Below, in pieces: positions 7,832 to 16,651 of a DNA stretch of 43,574 nucleotides. This DNA is from JACKCP01 sp034007295 (GTDB taxonomy: Bacteria; Desulfobacterota; Desulfobacteria; Desulfobacterales; JACKCP01): the NCBI GenBank assembly GCA_034007295.1, contig JAVERC010000028.1:1-43574 (forward strand), in the 5' to 3' direction. The notes under the pieces are model-generated. The model was given only the letters and a program-made list of their open reading frames with translations. It made no database searches and was not told the origin of the DNA. Positions within the stretch are counted from its first letter, which is position 1; the number at the start of each line of letters is the position of its first letter. The translations under genes were made by a program, and so were the position numbers.

Positions 7832-8716
7832 TTATAAAATAAATTTTTTTGAAATTTCCAGAAGTTTATTTGTAAAATGATCAATAATTTCAGATTTAAT
7901 ATTCCAGCAGTTCCAGTAAAGTGGAATATCAAAGGTTATTTCAGTCAGCTGCAGAAGTGATCCGTTTTCAAAAAATTTTTCAGCCTGATGTTCAGGAACA
8001 ATTCCATAGGCATATCCCTTTAAAATAAATTCAAGAAACTTTTCTGAAGAAGGTATAAAATGGGAAGGAAGATTTAATATTTCCCGCTCAAAAACCATTT
8101 TTAAAAAATTGTCATGGAGTCTGTCCTTTCTGTTAAAAAGAACAAGCGGTGCTTTTTCAACAGATTTTAAAGTAAATCCTTTTTTAAAGTACTTTTTCAC
8201 AAAAGTTTTTGAAGCCGCAGCCCTGTATTTCATTTTACCAAGATATAGTGTTTTACACCCCTGAACAAAAATTTTCTTTGAACCTATACAACCTGAAACT
8301 TCCCCGTTTTTAAGCATTTTGTCAGTTTCATCCTGATCATCTACCCTTATATCTATTATGTATTTTTTATCATCTAAAAAAGAATAGCATATATCCATAA
8401 ACCAGGTGGCAAGGCTGTCTGCATTTACTCCAACAGAAATTTTCCGGAAATCTGATTTTTCTTCATAAAAAAAGTCGTGTTTAAGTTCATTTTCAAGATG
8501 GGAAACCATTTGAAAATGTTTTAAAAGTTTTTTTCCGTGAACTGTGGCCTTAGGAGGAGTTGATCTTACAATAAGAACCTGGCCTGTCTGCTCTTCAAGA
8601 AGTTTTATCCTCTGTGAAATTGCAGACTGGGTAATATTGAGCCTTAGGGATGCCTTTTCAAATCCCTGCTCTGTAATGACTGCTGCAAATGCTTCTATTA
8701 ATTTATAATCAAACAT
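7832..8716 (-). CDS. LysR-family regulator, ArgP-like
   Basis: This is a 294-residue LysR regulator (297 if the upstream GTG at 8725 is used). The N-terminal winged helix reads FEKASLRLNITQSAISQRIKLLE, followed by VRSTPPKAT, which is very close to the ArgP/IciA pattern. The rest is a periplasmic-binding-protein-like effector domain, probably sensing lysine or arginine. I chose the ATG at 8716 because it aligns with ArgP starts; neither start has a clear Shine-Dalgarno sequence. It is divergent from an ArgO-type exporter 140 bp away, the standard arrangement in which ArgP activates argO. A nested inverted repeat follows its stop. Confidence 0.88.
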   Translation of the reverse strand: MFDYKLIEAFAAVITEQGFEKASLRLNITQSAISQRIKLLEEQTGQVLIVRSTPPKATVHGKKLLKHFQMVSHLENELKHDFFYEEKSDFRKISVGVNADSLATWFMDICYSFLDDKKYIIDIRVDDQDETDKMLKNGEVSGCIGSKKIFVQGCKTLYLGKMKYRAAASKTFVKKYFKKGFTLKSVEKAPLVLFNRKDRLHDNFLKMVFEREILNLPSHFIPSSEKFLEFILKGYAYGIVPEHQAEKFFENGSLLQLTEITFDIPLYWNCWNIKSEIIDHFTNKLLEISKKFIL

Positions 8717-8747
8717 GAAAAACACATTAGCAAAATTTATAATAAAT

Positions 8748-8764
8748 TAAAATTATTAATTTTA
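8748..8764. promoter_or_regulatory. 17-bp palindrome between argP-like and argO-like genes
   Basis: TAAAATTATTAATTTTA is a perfect palindrome around a single central base. It lies in the 140-bp space between the divergent LysR gene and the exporter gene. LysR proteins usually bind dyad-symmetric AT-rich sites in such spacers, so it is a candidate operator. The AT-rich background lowers the weight of this. Confidence 0.4.
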
Positions 8765-8856
8765 TTTAAGCAGAAAAAAGAGATACACAGGGATTAATTG
8801 TGAAACAGAATTTTTTTCAGTTTAAGTTAAAAATTTAAAAGTTCGGAGAAAATAAA

Positions 8857-9474
8857 ATGGTAAGTGTTTTTTTAAAGGGTTTTGCAGCAGGCGGAAGTCT
8901 TATTGCAGCCATAGGTGCTCAAAACGCATTTATTTTAAGCCAGGGAATAAAAAAAAACAGGATTGTTCTTATTCCCCTTATTTGCTGCATATGTGATTTG
9001 ATATTCATAACACTTGGAATTTACTGGTCTTCAAAAATTGTTTCAACAAGCGTAATTCTTGAAAAAACAATTGCATTATGCGGATGCTGCTTTTTATTTT
9101 TTTACGGATTGAACTCATTTATATCTGCATTCAAAAATAAAAAAATAGATATGGAGTTTGAAAAAGAAAAATCCATTAAAAAAATAATACTTGCAACCCT
9201 TGGTGTTACACTTTTAAATCCCCATTTTTATCTTGATACTGTTTTTCTTCTTGGAAGCATAAGCTCATCTGTTGGAAGTTCTGGAAAAATATTTTTCGGA
9301 ACAGGTGCAGTCACAGCCTCAATAATATGGTTTTTTGGATTAAGTCTTTTTGCATCGTTTTTAAGCCCTGTATTTAAAAATGAAAAATCATGGAAAATTC
9401 TTGATGTTTCAGTGGGAATAATAATGTGGTCAATTGCATTTTCACTTTTTTTCTCCACATTTTTAAAGACTTGA
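8857..9474 (+). CDS. argO: LysE-type basic amino-acid exporter, ArgO-like
   Basis: This is a 205-residue inner-membrane protein with about six hydrophobic segments. The N-terminal sequence SLIAAIGAQNAFILSQGIKK is the hallmark of the LysE/ArgO (YggA) branch, and NPHFYLDTVFLLGS is the conserved central loop. It would export arginine and/or lysine. ATG follows a GGAG Shine-Dalgarno sequence. It is divergent from an ArgP-like regulator, which supports the assignment. Its 3' end overlaps the convergent ABC ATPase pseudogene by 12 bp. Confidence 0.88.
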   Translation: MVSVFLKGFAAGGSLIAAIGAQNAFILSQGIKKNRIVLIPLICCICDLIFITLGIYWSSKIVSTSVILEKTIALCGCCFLFFYGLNSFISAFKNKKIDMEFEKEKSIKKIILATLGVTLLNPHFYLDTVFLLGSISSSVGSSGKIFFGTGAVTASIIWFFGLSLFASFLSPVFKNEKSWKILDVSVGIIMWSIAFSLFFSTFLKT

Positions 9475-9834
9475 ACTCTTTAATTTCCCTCCTGATAAAG
9501 TAAAAAAATCTGAAACAATTTGAGAAATTTCATGAGGTTCATGGGTTACAATTATTGCCGAGGATTTGTTTTTTAAAATACAGCTTTCAACAAGTTCTAT
9601 CATTTTATCCTTTAAATTTTTATCAAGACCTGTAAAAGGCTCATCCATTAAAATCAGCCCGGGCTCGCATGCAAGGGCCCGGGCAATTGAAACCCTTTGC
9701 TTCATTCCACCTGACAATTCTTCAGGGTAGTTTTTTTCAAAGCCTTCAAGTTCAACAAGCCTTATATATTCTTTTGCCTTTTTTTCAGCAATTTTCCCCT
9801 TTTTTTAAAAAAAATACACATTTTTAAGTACTTC
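9463..9834 (-). pseudogene. 5'-truncated ABC transporter ATPase (NrtD/SsuB-like)
   Basis: The readable part begins near GKIAEKKAKEYIRLVELEGF and continues through ELSGGMKQRVSIARALACEPG (signature), LILMDEPFTGLD (Walker B) and IIVTHEPHEI (H-loop) to a normal C-terminus. This fits the ATPase of a nitrate/sulfonate/taurine-type importer. The N-terminal half, with Walker A and Q-loop, is absent. Upstream in another frame EVLKNVYFF fits the same family, with the frame broken at a run of 8 T and 7 A on the coding strand (9804-9818). The reading ends exactly at the edge of a repeat copy (9835), and no continuation appears beyond it. No permease or binding-protein gene is nearby. Confidence 0.8.
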
Positions 9835-9975
9835 GTGATTGGCCGAAAACGAGAATTTTTTGTTCAGTTCAAGGAAGATGAAAAATTTAACCTTTAGGAT
9901 ACCTTGAGTATTTTGAGGATTAAATTTTGAATCTGACTTTAGAATTGACAAAAAAGGCCGTTTTCCTTCAGCAAC
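9835..9975 (+). repeat. MITE-like 141-bp repeat, copy 2
   Basis: This is a full-length copy, GTGATTGGCCGAAAACG... to ...TTCAGCAAC, with flanks TACTTC (9829-9834) and TACTTA (9976-9981), 5 of 6 bases identical. It belongs to the second subfamily, with CTGACTTTAG in place of CTGACGCAG. It sits exactly where the ABC ATPase pseudogene is broken. Confidence 0.9.
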
Positions 9976-10070
9976 TACTTATCACCTAAACTAAAAACTG
10001 TCTTTTTTGCAAATTTAAAAGTAAAATCCCAATTTTAAAAAAATATCTTTGACACAAGACTGGAGCAGCT

Positions 10071-10955
10071 ATGAATAAATCTAAAAAATTATATTTTAAC
10101 ATCAGTTTTTTAATAGCAGTAATTTCAACTTGTCTTTTTTTCAACAAATCAGCTTTTGGAGAATTTATGATCTTAAACAATAATGACGCAAAAATTTATT
10201 ATGAAATACACGGAAAAGGAAAACCTCTTGTCTTAATTGCAGGTCTTGCATCAGACAGTCAGAGCTGGATAACAATTCTTCCTGAGCTTTCAAAACATTT
10301 TAAGGTCATAATTTTTGACAACAGAACAACTGGAAGAACAAAATCAAATGAAAAAAATCTTACAATAGATATGATGGGAGACGATGCAGCAAATCTTATA
10401 AAATATCTGAAACTTGAAAATGTTTCAGTGCTTGGACATTCAATGGGAGGAATTATTGCAGTTGATGCAGCATCCAAAAATCCTGATTTAATAAAAAATC
10501 TTATTATTGCTGCAAGTCCTTATGAAGTTGGAGAAAAAATTAAGGAAATGTTTTCTGATATGGCAATATATCAAAAAAACGGAATGGATCAGTCTTTATG
10601 GTTTAAAAATTTTTTCTACTGGATTTTGACAGACAGTTTTTTTGAAAATAAAGAACTTCTAAGACAGGGTATTGAATATAATGTAAATTATCCTTACCCC
10701 CAGACCATGGAAGGATTTCAAAAACAGGTCAACGCAATGAACAGCTGCAATGGGAAAGAAAAAATTAAAAAAATCAGACAAAAAACTCTTGTAATAGCAG
10801 CCGAAAAAGACAAACTTTTTTCTGTTGACCAATGCAGGGAACTTGCAGATAAAATTGAAAATTCCAAATTTAAAATCATAAAAAACGCAGCTCACTCCAT
10901 TCATTCTGAAATGCCGTCAGAGCTTGCAAAAGAAGTTTTATTGTTTTTAAATTAG
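10071..10955 (+). CDS. Secreted alpha/beta hydrolase
   Basis: This 294-residue protein has a signal peptide (about residues 1-30, hydrophobic ISFLIAVISTCLFF). The alpha/beta-hydrolase fold has the nucleophile elbow LGHSMGG, an acid-bearing loop VIAAEKDKLF and a catalytic His in KNAAHSIHSEMP. The oxyanion region is VLIAGLASDSQSW, without the usual HG pair but like several esterase/peroxidase-type members. The exact substrate cannot be told. GGAG lies 5 nt before the ATG. It is monocistronic, convergent with the chemoreceptor gene, with a long hairpin between them. A periplasmic location is predicted. Confidence 0.85.
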   Translation: MNKSKKLYFNISFLIAVISTCLFFNKSAFGEFMILNNNDAKIYYEIHGKGKPLVLIAGLASDSQSWITILPELSKHFKVIIFDNRTTGRTKSNEKNLTIDMMGDDAANLIKYLKLENVSVLGHSMGGIIAVDAASKNPDLIKNLIIAASPYEVGEKIKEMFSDMAIYQKNGMDQSLWFKNFFYWILTDSFFENKELLRQGIEYNVNYPYPQTMEGFQKQVNAMNSCNGKEKIKKIRQKTLVIAAEKDKLFSVDQCRELADKIENSKFKIIKNAAHSIHSEMPSELAKEVLLFLN

Positions 10956-10973
10956 AAGCTTCAATAACTCCCG

Positions 10974-11013
10974 ATTTTCAATTCTGCGTCAATCTGGCTG
11001 CAGAATTGAAAAT
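10974..11013. terminator. 14-bp inverted repeat between convergent genes
   Basis: ATTTTCAATTCTGC (10974-10987) and GCAGAATTGAAAAT (11000-11013) are perfectly complementary, with a 12-nt loop. The position between two convergent stop codons suggests a bidirectional transcript end. There is no long T-run, so intrinsic termination may be weak. Confidence 0.55.
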
Positions 11014-11029
11014 TGTGCAAATAAGCCTC

Positions 11030-12961
11030 CTAAATCTGGAACTGCTTTACAAGACTGCTGACTCCCCTTGATATATTTCCAAGACCTATTGAACAGGTTT
11101 TAAGCTCTTCACCGTTTTTTTCAAGCCTGGAGGACAATTCTGAAACTTCAGATATGCTTTCAGAAATTGAGGATGTTTTTAAAATTCCAAGGGATAGTCT
11201 TTCATAAACATCCTTAACGCCAAGGGAAATAGCTTCAATTCCTTTTGCAATTTCAGATGTAGATAAAGACTGGCTTTCAGAAAGAACAGAAATTTTTCCG
11301 GCATTGTTATCTGCTTCAAGCATTACTGACTCCATTTTTTCAAAGGTTTCAGCAGTTTTTGAAGTAAGCTCCTGAATTGAAAAAATCTGCTGGCCAATAT
11401 TTTCAGTCTCAAATTTTGTCTTGTTTGCGAGTTCCTTGATTTCCTTTGCAACTACAGCAAAACCTTTTCCATACTCCCCTGCTCTTGCAGCTTCAATTGT
11501 TGCATTTAAAGCAAGAAGATTGGTCTGGTCTGAAATCATTTTTATTGTATCTGTAATTTCATTTATACCGTCTGCAAATTTTTCAAGTTTTTTAATCTTA
11601 TCAGAAGACTCATGAACAAGTTCAACTGCATTTTGAGTAATTTTTTTTGTTTTAACTGAATAATCAAGTGTATTATCTGCTGATTTCAAAATGTTTTTTG
11701 AATTTGAAGATATTTCATCAAACCTTGCAACACCATTTGCCATGGTTTTGTTGAGTTCTTCAAGATTTTCAAGAAGAACAAGTGCTGAATCAGACACATT
11801 TTTAGATTTTTCAGAGGCTGTTCTAGAACCTGTATTAAGATCTATTGAAACTTTTTTCAGATTTTTTGATTCTTCTACCAGATCATTTACAAATTTTTTA
11901 AGATTATCTATCTGAAATATCTCTTTAAATCTTTGACCCATAAGATTAAGCTCGCTTACCATTTCACCTATTTCATCCTTTTGATTAAGGTCAAGTTTTG
12001 CAAGCAGGTTTCCATTTGTTATTTCAGAAGAAAATTTAACAGTCTTTTTTATGGGGATTATTATTATTCTTCTCACAAGAATAAAAACAAGACAGCCAAG
12101 AATAACAACAACAGCTGCTGCGATCATAAAATTTATTTTTACAAGCTTGTTTACTTCAGAAAAAAGTTTTGAAGGAGAAGAAAAGGATACGATAAACCAT
12201 TTTTTTTGCTCAAAAAATTTGTATGCACAAAAATAATCATAATCTTTAGTATTAAATGATATGAACCCATGATCATTATTTTTTGGGATTGAAAGATCAA
12301 TGGAATTATTTATTGTTTTGCCGGAAGAAAGAATAATTTTTCCATTTGAATCTGTTATGCATGTAAAATCTATTATCTGATTGCTGTCTTCTGAAAAAAA
12401 TTCATCCCTTAAAACGTCAAGCTCGATTTCACATACAAGAAGTCCCTCTGTAACATCGCTGTACAAAAGCCTTGAAGTAAGATAAATCACCTCTTTTTTG
12501 TCAAAAGGACTTTCAACAGGGTTTGAAATTTCAAAATCTGACACTAATCCTTTTTTAAAAAATTCATGTTCTCTGAAATCAGGAAGATCTTCTTTTTCTT
12601 TTTTTGAGGAAGCTATCAAACTTCCATCTGAAGACAAGACTGCAAGCCTTGAAAATTTGGGATTTTCCTTATTAAGCTTTTCAAGTTCCTTTATTGCAAG
12701 AACCCTTGCTGCAACACCTGATTTTGCCGCACTCTGGAGAACCCAGTTTGATGACCATGTGTTGATTAGTGCTTTATTGTTTTTAAACCATGATGAAATT
12801 TCCTTTTCCTTTCCAATACTGTTGTCAATTATTCTGTCCGATGCAATCAGTTTAACTGCATTTTTTGAATAATGATTGGAAACAAAAATAAGGCTTCCCA
12901 TCCCAAAAATAATAACAATCAGAACAGGCAGAAAAATTCTTTCCTGAAGCTTGAATCTCAT
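11030..12961 (-). CDS. Methyl-accepting chemotaxis protein
   Basis: This is a 643-residue chemoreceptor. TM1 lies at about 10-32 (IFLPVLIVIIFGMGSLIFV), followed by a periplasmic Cache-like sensor domain of about 240 residues. TM2 is IAAAVVVILGCLVFILV, followed by HAMP. The long cytoplasmic coiled coil has the highly conserved hairpin tip DQTNLLALNATIEAARAGEYGKGFAVVA. It would signal through CheA/CheW to the flagellar motor or another output; no che gene is in the window. I chose the ATG at 12961 because AAGGAG lies at ideal spacing before it. A longer reading from 13021 has no ribosome-binding site and only adds leader sequence. The ligand is unknown. Confidence 0.9.
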   Translation of the reverse strand: MRFKLQERIFLPVLIVIIFGMGSLIFVSNHYSKNAVKLIASDRIIDNSIGKEKEISSWFKNNKALINTWSSNWVLQSAAKSGVAARVLAIKELEKLNKENPKFSRLAVLSSDGSLIASSKKEKEDLPDFREHEFFKKGLVSDFEISNPVESPFDKKEVIYLTSRLLYSDVTEGLLVCEIELDVLRDEFFSEDSNQIIDFTCITDSNGKIILSSGKTINNSIDLSIPKNNDHGFISFNTKDYDYFCAYKFFEQKKWFIVSFSSPSKLFSEVNKLVKINFMIAAAVVVILGCLVFILVRRIIIIPIKKTVKFSSEITNGNLLAKLDLNQKDEIGEMVSELNLMGQRFKEIFQIDNLKKFVNDLVEESKNLKKVSIDLNTGSRTASEKSKNVSDSALVLLENLEELNKTMANGVARFDEISSNSKNILKSADNTLDYSVKTKKITQNAVELVHESSDKIKKLEKFADGINEITDTIKMISDQTNLLALNATIEAARAGEYGKGFAVVAKEIKELANKTKFETENIGQQIFSIQELTSKTAETFEKMESVMLEADNNAGKISVLSESQSLSTSEIAKGIEAISLGVKDVYERLSLGILKTSSISESISEVSELSSRLEKNGEELKTCSIGLGNISRGVSSLVKQFQI

Positions 12962-12967
12962 AGAAAA

Positions 12968-13015
12968 ACTCCTTAGTAAAAACTTAATTGAGGCAAAATT
13001 AATTAACCAAGGAGT
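12968..13015 (-). promoter_or_regulatory. Possible hairpin masking the chemoreceptor Shine-Dalgarno
   Basis: In the minus-strand transcript ACTCCTT (from 13015-13009) is perfectly complementary to AAGGAGT (from 12974-12968), which contains the Shine-Dalgarno sequence of the chemoreceptor gene. An inner TTAATT/AATTAA pair could extend the fold. The arrangement could switch translation on or off. Only the complementarity is seen; pairing is inferred. Confidence 0.4.
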
Positions 13016-13063
13016 ATCCATTACATTGTTATTGTTAAAATATGATTAATGGCTCTTTAAATA

Positions 13064-13120
13064 GTGATTGACCGAAAACCAGAACTTTGTTTCAGTTCGC
13101 GTTAAAAATTCAACCGCTTA
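13064..13120 (+). repeat. Degenerate partial copy of the MITE-like repeat
   Basis: GTGATTGACCGAAAACCAGAA matches the GTGATTGG terminus with a few changes. It is followed by TTTCAGTTC and AAAAATTCAACC, matching the next part of the element in order. It is preceded by TAAATA (13058-13063), which fits the TA-N2-TA target pattern. The other terminus is missing. The right edge runs into the 3' end of the ABC exporter gene; its stop codon lies within this fragment. Confidence 0.6.
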
Positions 13121-14891
13121 AAACAAGCCTGTAATAATCACCTTTTTTCCTGATAAGCTCGCTGTGATTTCCGGATTCGGTTATTTTTGAATTTTTTATA
13201 ACAATAATATTTTTTGCATGCTTTATTGTACTGAGCCTGTGTGCAATCATTATTGAGGTTCTTTTTTCCATAAGTTTTTTCATTGCATCATGAACCATTT
13301 TTTCAGAACCTGAGTCTATATATGAGGTTGCCTCGTCAAAAATAATAAGCTCTGGTGAGGCGGCAAATGCTCTTGCTATGCACAAAAGCTGCTTTTCACC
13401 GCTTGAAAGAGGCCTTCCCCCTTCCCTTATTTTCATTAAGGCACCATTATTATTTTTAAAGGCAAACATACAGTTTGCATTTAAAAGGCAGTTATCTAAA
13501 AAATCTTTATTTATGTTTTTATTTTCAGGCAAAAGATTATCTGCAAGAGTTCCTGAAAAAACAACAGGGTCCTGCATTACAAGTGCAAGTTTTTTTCTTA
13601 TTTCATATTTTTTATAAATTTTTATATTTTTGCCGTTAATTAAAATTTCACCAAAATCAGGCTCATAAAAACCTGTAATAAGGTTTATTATTGAACTTTT
13701 TCCAGCGCCTGTATGTCCTGCTATTCCAAGGGACTCACCTTTTTTTATTTTAAAGGATATTTCATCTAAAACCTTTTCGCCTTTTTTATAGGAAAAACTC
13801 ACATTTTTAAATTCAATTTCTTTTATTTCCTCATTAAAATCTTTTGCATTTTTTGCGTCTTTTTCTTTTGCTTCATTTAAAATCCCTGCAATTTTTTCTG
13901 CAGATGCAAGTGCATTCTGAATGAGATTGAATTTTTCAGACAAATCCCTTACAGGCCTGAAAAACATTTTCATATAAGAAATAAATGCAACAAGAACACC
14001 TATAGTAATCTGTTCTTCATTTATCCTGGAAGCTCCGTAAACCAAAATTATTGTAAGGGAAAAAATATTGAAAAGTTCAATTAATGGCATAAAAATTCCA
14101 AAAATTTTTATCTGGGTCATTCCTGCTCTGAAATTGTCATAATTTAATTTTTGAAACTTTTTGTAAAAATATTCAAAGCAGTTATTTGTATGAATTATTT
14201 TAATCCCTGAAATGTTTTCAGAAAAACTGTGGTTTATTCCAGCAATTTTTTCCCTCATCACTGCAAAGGCTTTTCTTGAAATTTTTGAAAAAAACAAAAC
14301 AAGACCTATTACAAAAGGAATTACGCTTACAACAAGAGCTGCAAACTTAAAATCATAAAAAAACATGATAACAACAATTGAAATCATTAAAACAAGGTCT
14401 TTGAAAATAAAAACAAGGATTGATGAAAACATTTCATTCATATTGTCAATATCACCTGCTGCTCTGCTCACAAGACGTCCTGCACTGTTTTTGTCATAAA
14501 AGGAAACAGGCAGATGGGTCATGTGGAAAAAAAGACCTTTTCTTAAATTGTAAATTATTTTCTGGCTTGTAAATTCCATGAAAAGTGACTGAAAAAAATC
14601 AAAAATAAAAATAAGTAAAATCACTCCAAGAAAAACAAGTGAAAGATTAAAAAATGAATTTATTTTTATCCCGAATAAAAGTGTTGTTCCTTTGACTTCT
14701 GATAAAATAAAACCGTCTATTGCTTTTTTTGTAAGATATGGAATTAAAAGGTCTAAGGCTGTAATTAAAAATATAAACAAAACACAAAGCATAAGATAGT
14801 GAAGGTATGGTTTTATGAAAGGAAACAACACCTTTAAAATCTTTAAATCAGACAGATTTTTTATTTTTTTTAAATTTTTAATATTATTCAT
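13110..14891 (-). CDS. ABC exporter half-transporter, subunit B (MdlB-like)
   Basis: This 593-residue half-transporter has an N-terminal six-helix membrane domain (about 1-320) and a C-terminal ATPase. The ATPase has Walker A GHTGAGKSS, a deviant signature PLSSGEKQLLCIARAF, Walker B LIIFDEATSYID with the catalytic Glu, and an intact H-loop IAHRLST. It starts 3 bp after subunit A, so the two form a heterodimeric exporter. Its own Walker motifs with the normal LSGGQ of subunit A would make the active ATP site; its LSSGE signature would complete the degenerate site. Cargo unknown: drugs, lipids or peptides are all exported by this family. Confidence 0.9.
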   Translation of the reverse strand: MNNIKNLKKIKNLSDLKILKVLFPFIKPYLHYLMLCVLFIFLITALDLLIPYLTKKAIDGFILSEVKGTTLLFGIKINSFFNLSLVFLGVILLIFIFDFFQSLFMEFTSQKIIYNLRKGLFFHMTHLPVSFYDKNSAGRLVSRAAGDIDNMNEMFSSILVFIFKDLVLMISIVVIMFFYDFKFAALVVSVIPFVIGLVLFFSKISRKAFAVMREKIAGINHSFSENISGIKIIHTNNCFEYFYKKFQKLNYDNFRAGMTQIKIFGIFMPLIELFNIFSLTIILVYGASRINEEQITIGVLVAFISYMKMFFRPVRDLSEKFNLIQNALASAEKIAGILNEAKEKDAKNAKDFNEEIKEIEFKNVSFSYKKGEKVLDEISFKIKKGESLGIAGHTGAGKSSIINLITGFYEPDFGEILINGKNIKIYKKYEIRKKLALVMQDPVVFSGTLADNLLPENKNINKDFLDNCLLNANCMFAFKNNNGALMKIREGGRPLSSGEKQLLCIARAFAASPELIIFDEATSYIDSGSEKMVHDAMKKLMEKRTSIMIAHRLSTIKHAKNIIVIKNSKITESGNHSELIRKKGDYYRLVLSG

Positions 14892-14894
14892 TTT

Positions 14895-16625
14895 TCAGCA
14901 AAGTCCCTGAATCTGGCATGATTTTTTGTAAAATCTGCTTTCTTTTATAAGTTCTTCATGGGAACCGGAGTTTTTTATTTCAGAATTTTCCATAACAAGA
15001 ATTTTATCTGCATTTAAAAATGAAGAAATTCTGTTTGAAATAATAATTAAGATTTTTGTCTCACATAAAATTTTTAAATTTTCCAGTAAAGCTCTTGCTG
15101 TATTGGAATCGACCTGACTTATTGGATCATCTAAAACAATTATATCGCCTGATTTGTAAAATGCTCTTGCAAGGGCAGTTCTCTGTTTTTGTCCGCCTGA
15201 AAGGGTAACTCCCCGCTCTCCAACAATTGTATCAAGTCCGTCCGGCATATTTTCAATATCTGATTCAAGACATGACATTTTTAGTGAGTTTTCTAATTTT
15301 TCTTTATCGTATTTCTGGCCAAGAACAATATTATCCTTTAAAGTTCCAGAAAAAATAAAGGATTCCTGGGGCATATATGAAATTTTTTCTCTTAGATTTT
15401 CAATTTTTATTGTTTTTAAATCTTTGTTGTTTATTTCAATTTTACCGCTCAAAGGCTCATAAAGACCTGAAATAATTGCAGCAAGGGTTGACTTTCCGCT
15501 TCCGGGAGGTCCTGTTATGCCAAGCATTTCACCTTTTTTTAATGAAAAATTTATATTTTTTAAGACAAATTTATTTTTTTCATAGGAAAACATAAGATTT
15601 TCACATCTGATATTTTCCACTTTTTCTATAACCTCTTTTCTGTTTTCTTTTTCATAAACAGATTTGCCTGAATTTAATATTTCCTCTATTCTTTTAAGTG
15701 ATGAAATTCCCCTCTGCATAAGATTTGTCATCCATCCAAGGGCCATTACAGGCCAGGCAAGAAGGCTTAAATACTGAATAAAAGCCACAAGATCTCCTGA
15801 AGTAATTTTTTCTTCCATAACAAGAAAGCCGCCGTAAAAAAGAATTATCAGAAGCGATAAATTAAGAAACAGAATCATCAGCGGTCTTATGGCTGAAGTA
15901 ATTACAGCTCTTTTCAGGCTTTTTTCAAAATAATCAAGGGAATATAAGTCAATTTTTTTATTTATAAATTTTTCAAAATTAAAAACACGAATTATTCTTA
16001 TACCCAAAAAACTTTCCCTCATATTTTCCATTAAATCAGAAAATGATTTCTGGGCATCAGAGTGATAATCGTGCATTTTCTTGCCAAGAATCTTTGTTGA
16101 AAGAGCAATAAAAGGCATGGGAATAAGAGCTAAGAGAGCAAGTTTGAAATTTAGGTAAAACATTATTCCAATTGTTGCTCCCCCAAGAAGTATGGCATCT
16201 GTAAAAGCTGTTATTCCAATTCCAAAAGCCATTCTTACATGGGTGATATCACTTGTTGCCCTTGCCATTATGTCGCCGGTTTTTGTCTGGTCAAAAAAAC
16301 CGGCTTTAAAATTCATTACATTAAAAAAAAGACTGTCCCTTATTCCCTTTTCAATATGCCTTGATGTTCCAATAAGAAAAATTCTCCACCAGTACCTTAA
16401 AAAGGTTATTAAAAGACCTGAAACAACAATAATAATCCCAAACTTTAAAACAGAATTAAAATCGTTTTTATTGTATGTTATTACATCTATGGCTTTTTTT
16501 GTCAGATATGGTATTAAAAGCTGAAAAAAATCGACTGTCAGAAGAATAACTATTCCTGATGCAATTTTAAAAAAGTGTTCCTTGAAATATGGTAAGACAA
16601 GCTTGAAAGACATAAATAAATCCAT
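14895..16625 (-). CDS. ABC exporter half-transporter, subunit A (MdlA-like)
   Basis: This 576-residue half-transporter has six membrane segments followed by an ATPase with Walker A GPPGSGKST, signature TLSGGQKQRTALARAF and Walker B IIVLDDPISQVD. In the last the catalytic Glu is Asp. The H-loop reads IISNRISS, with Asn where His is normal. Both changes point to a degenerate ATP site, as known for heterodimeric exporters of the MdlAB/BmrCD/TM287-288 kind. First gene of the two-gene operon; divergent from the RNase gene, with repeat copy 3 between them. The Shine-Dalgarno sequence is weak, and an internal ATG four codons later is a possible alternative start. Confidence 0.9.
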   Translation of the reverse strand: MDLFMSFKLVLPYFKEHFFKIASGIVILLTVDFFQLLIPYLTKKAIDVITYNKNDFNSVLKFGIIIVVSGLLITFLRYWWRIFLIGTSRHIEKGIRDSLFFNVMNFKAGFFDQTKTGDIMARATSDITHVRMAFGIGITAFTDAILLGGATIGIMFYLNFKLALLALIPMPFIALSTKILGKKMHDYHSDAQKSFSDLMENMRESFLGIRIIRVFNFEKFINKKIDLYSLDYFEKSLKRAVITSAIRPLMILFLNLSLLIILFYGGFLVMEEKITSGDLVAFIQYLSLLAWPVMALGWMTNLMQRGISSLKRIEEILNSGKSVYEKENRKEVIEKVENIRCENLMFSYEKNKFVLKNINFSLKKGEMLGITGPPGSGKSTLAAIISGLYEPLSGKIEINNKDLKTIKIENLREKISYMPQESFIFSGTLKDNIVLGQKYDKEKLENSLKMSCLESDIENMPDGLDTIVGERGVTLSGGQKQRTALARAFYKSGDIIVLDDPISQVDSNTARALLENLKILCETKILIIISNRISSFLNADKILVMENSEIKNSGSHEELIKESRFYKKSCQIQGLC

Positions 16626-16651
16626 CTTTATGAATAAAAATTTATAAGTTA

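Noticed and set aside
12962..13021. N-terminal extension of the chemoreceptor to an ATG at 13021
   Set aside because: No Shine-Dalgarno sequence there, whereas AAGGAG lies directly before the ATG at 12961 and family proteins start near the first membrane segment.
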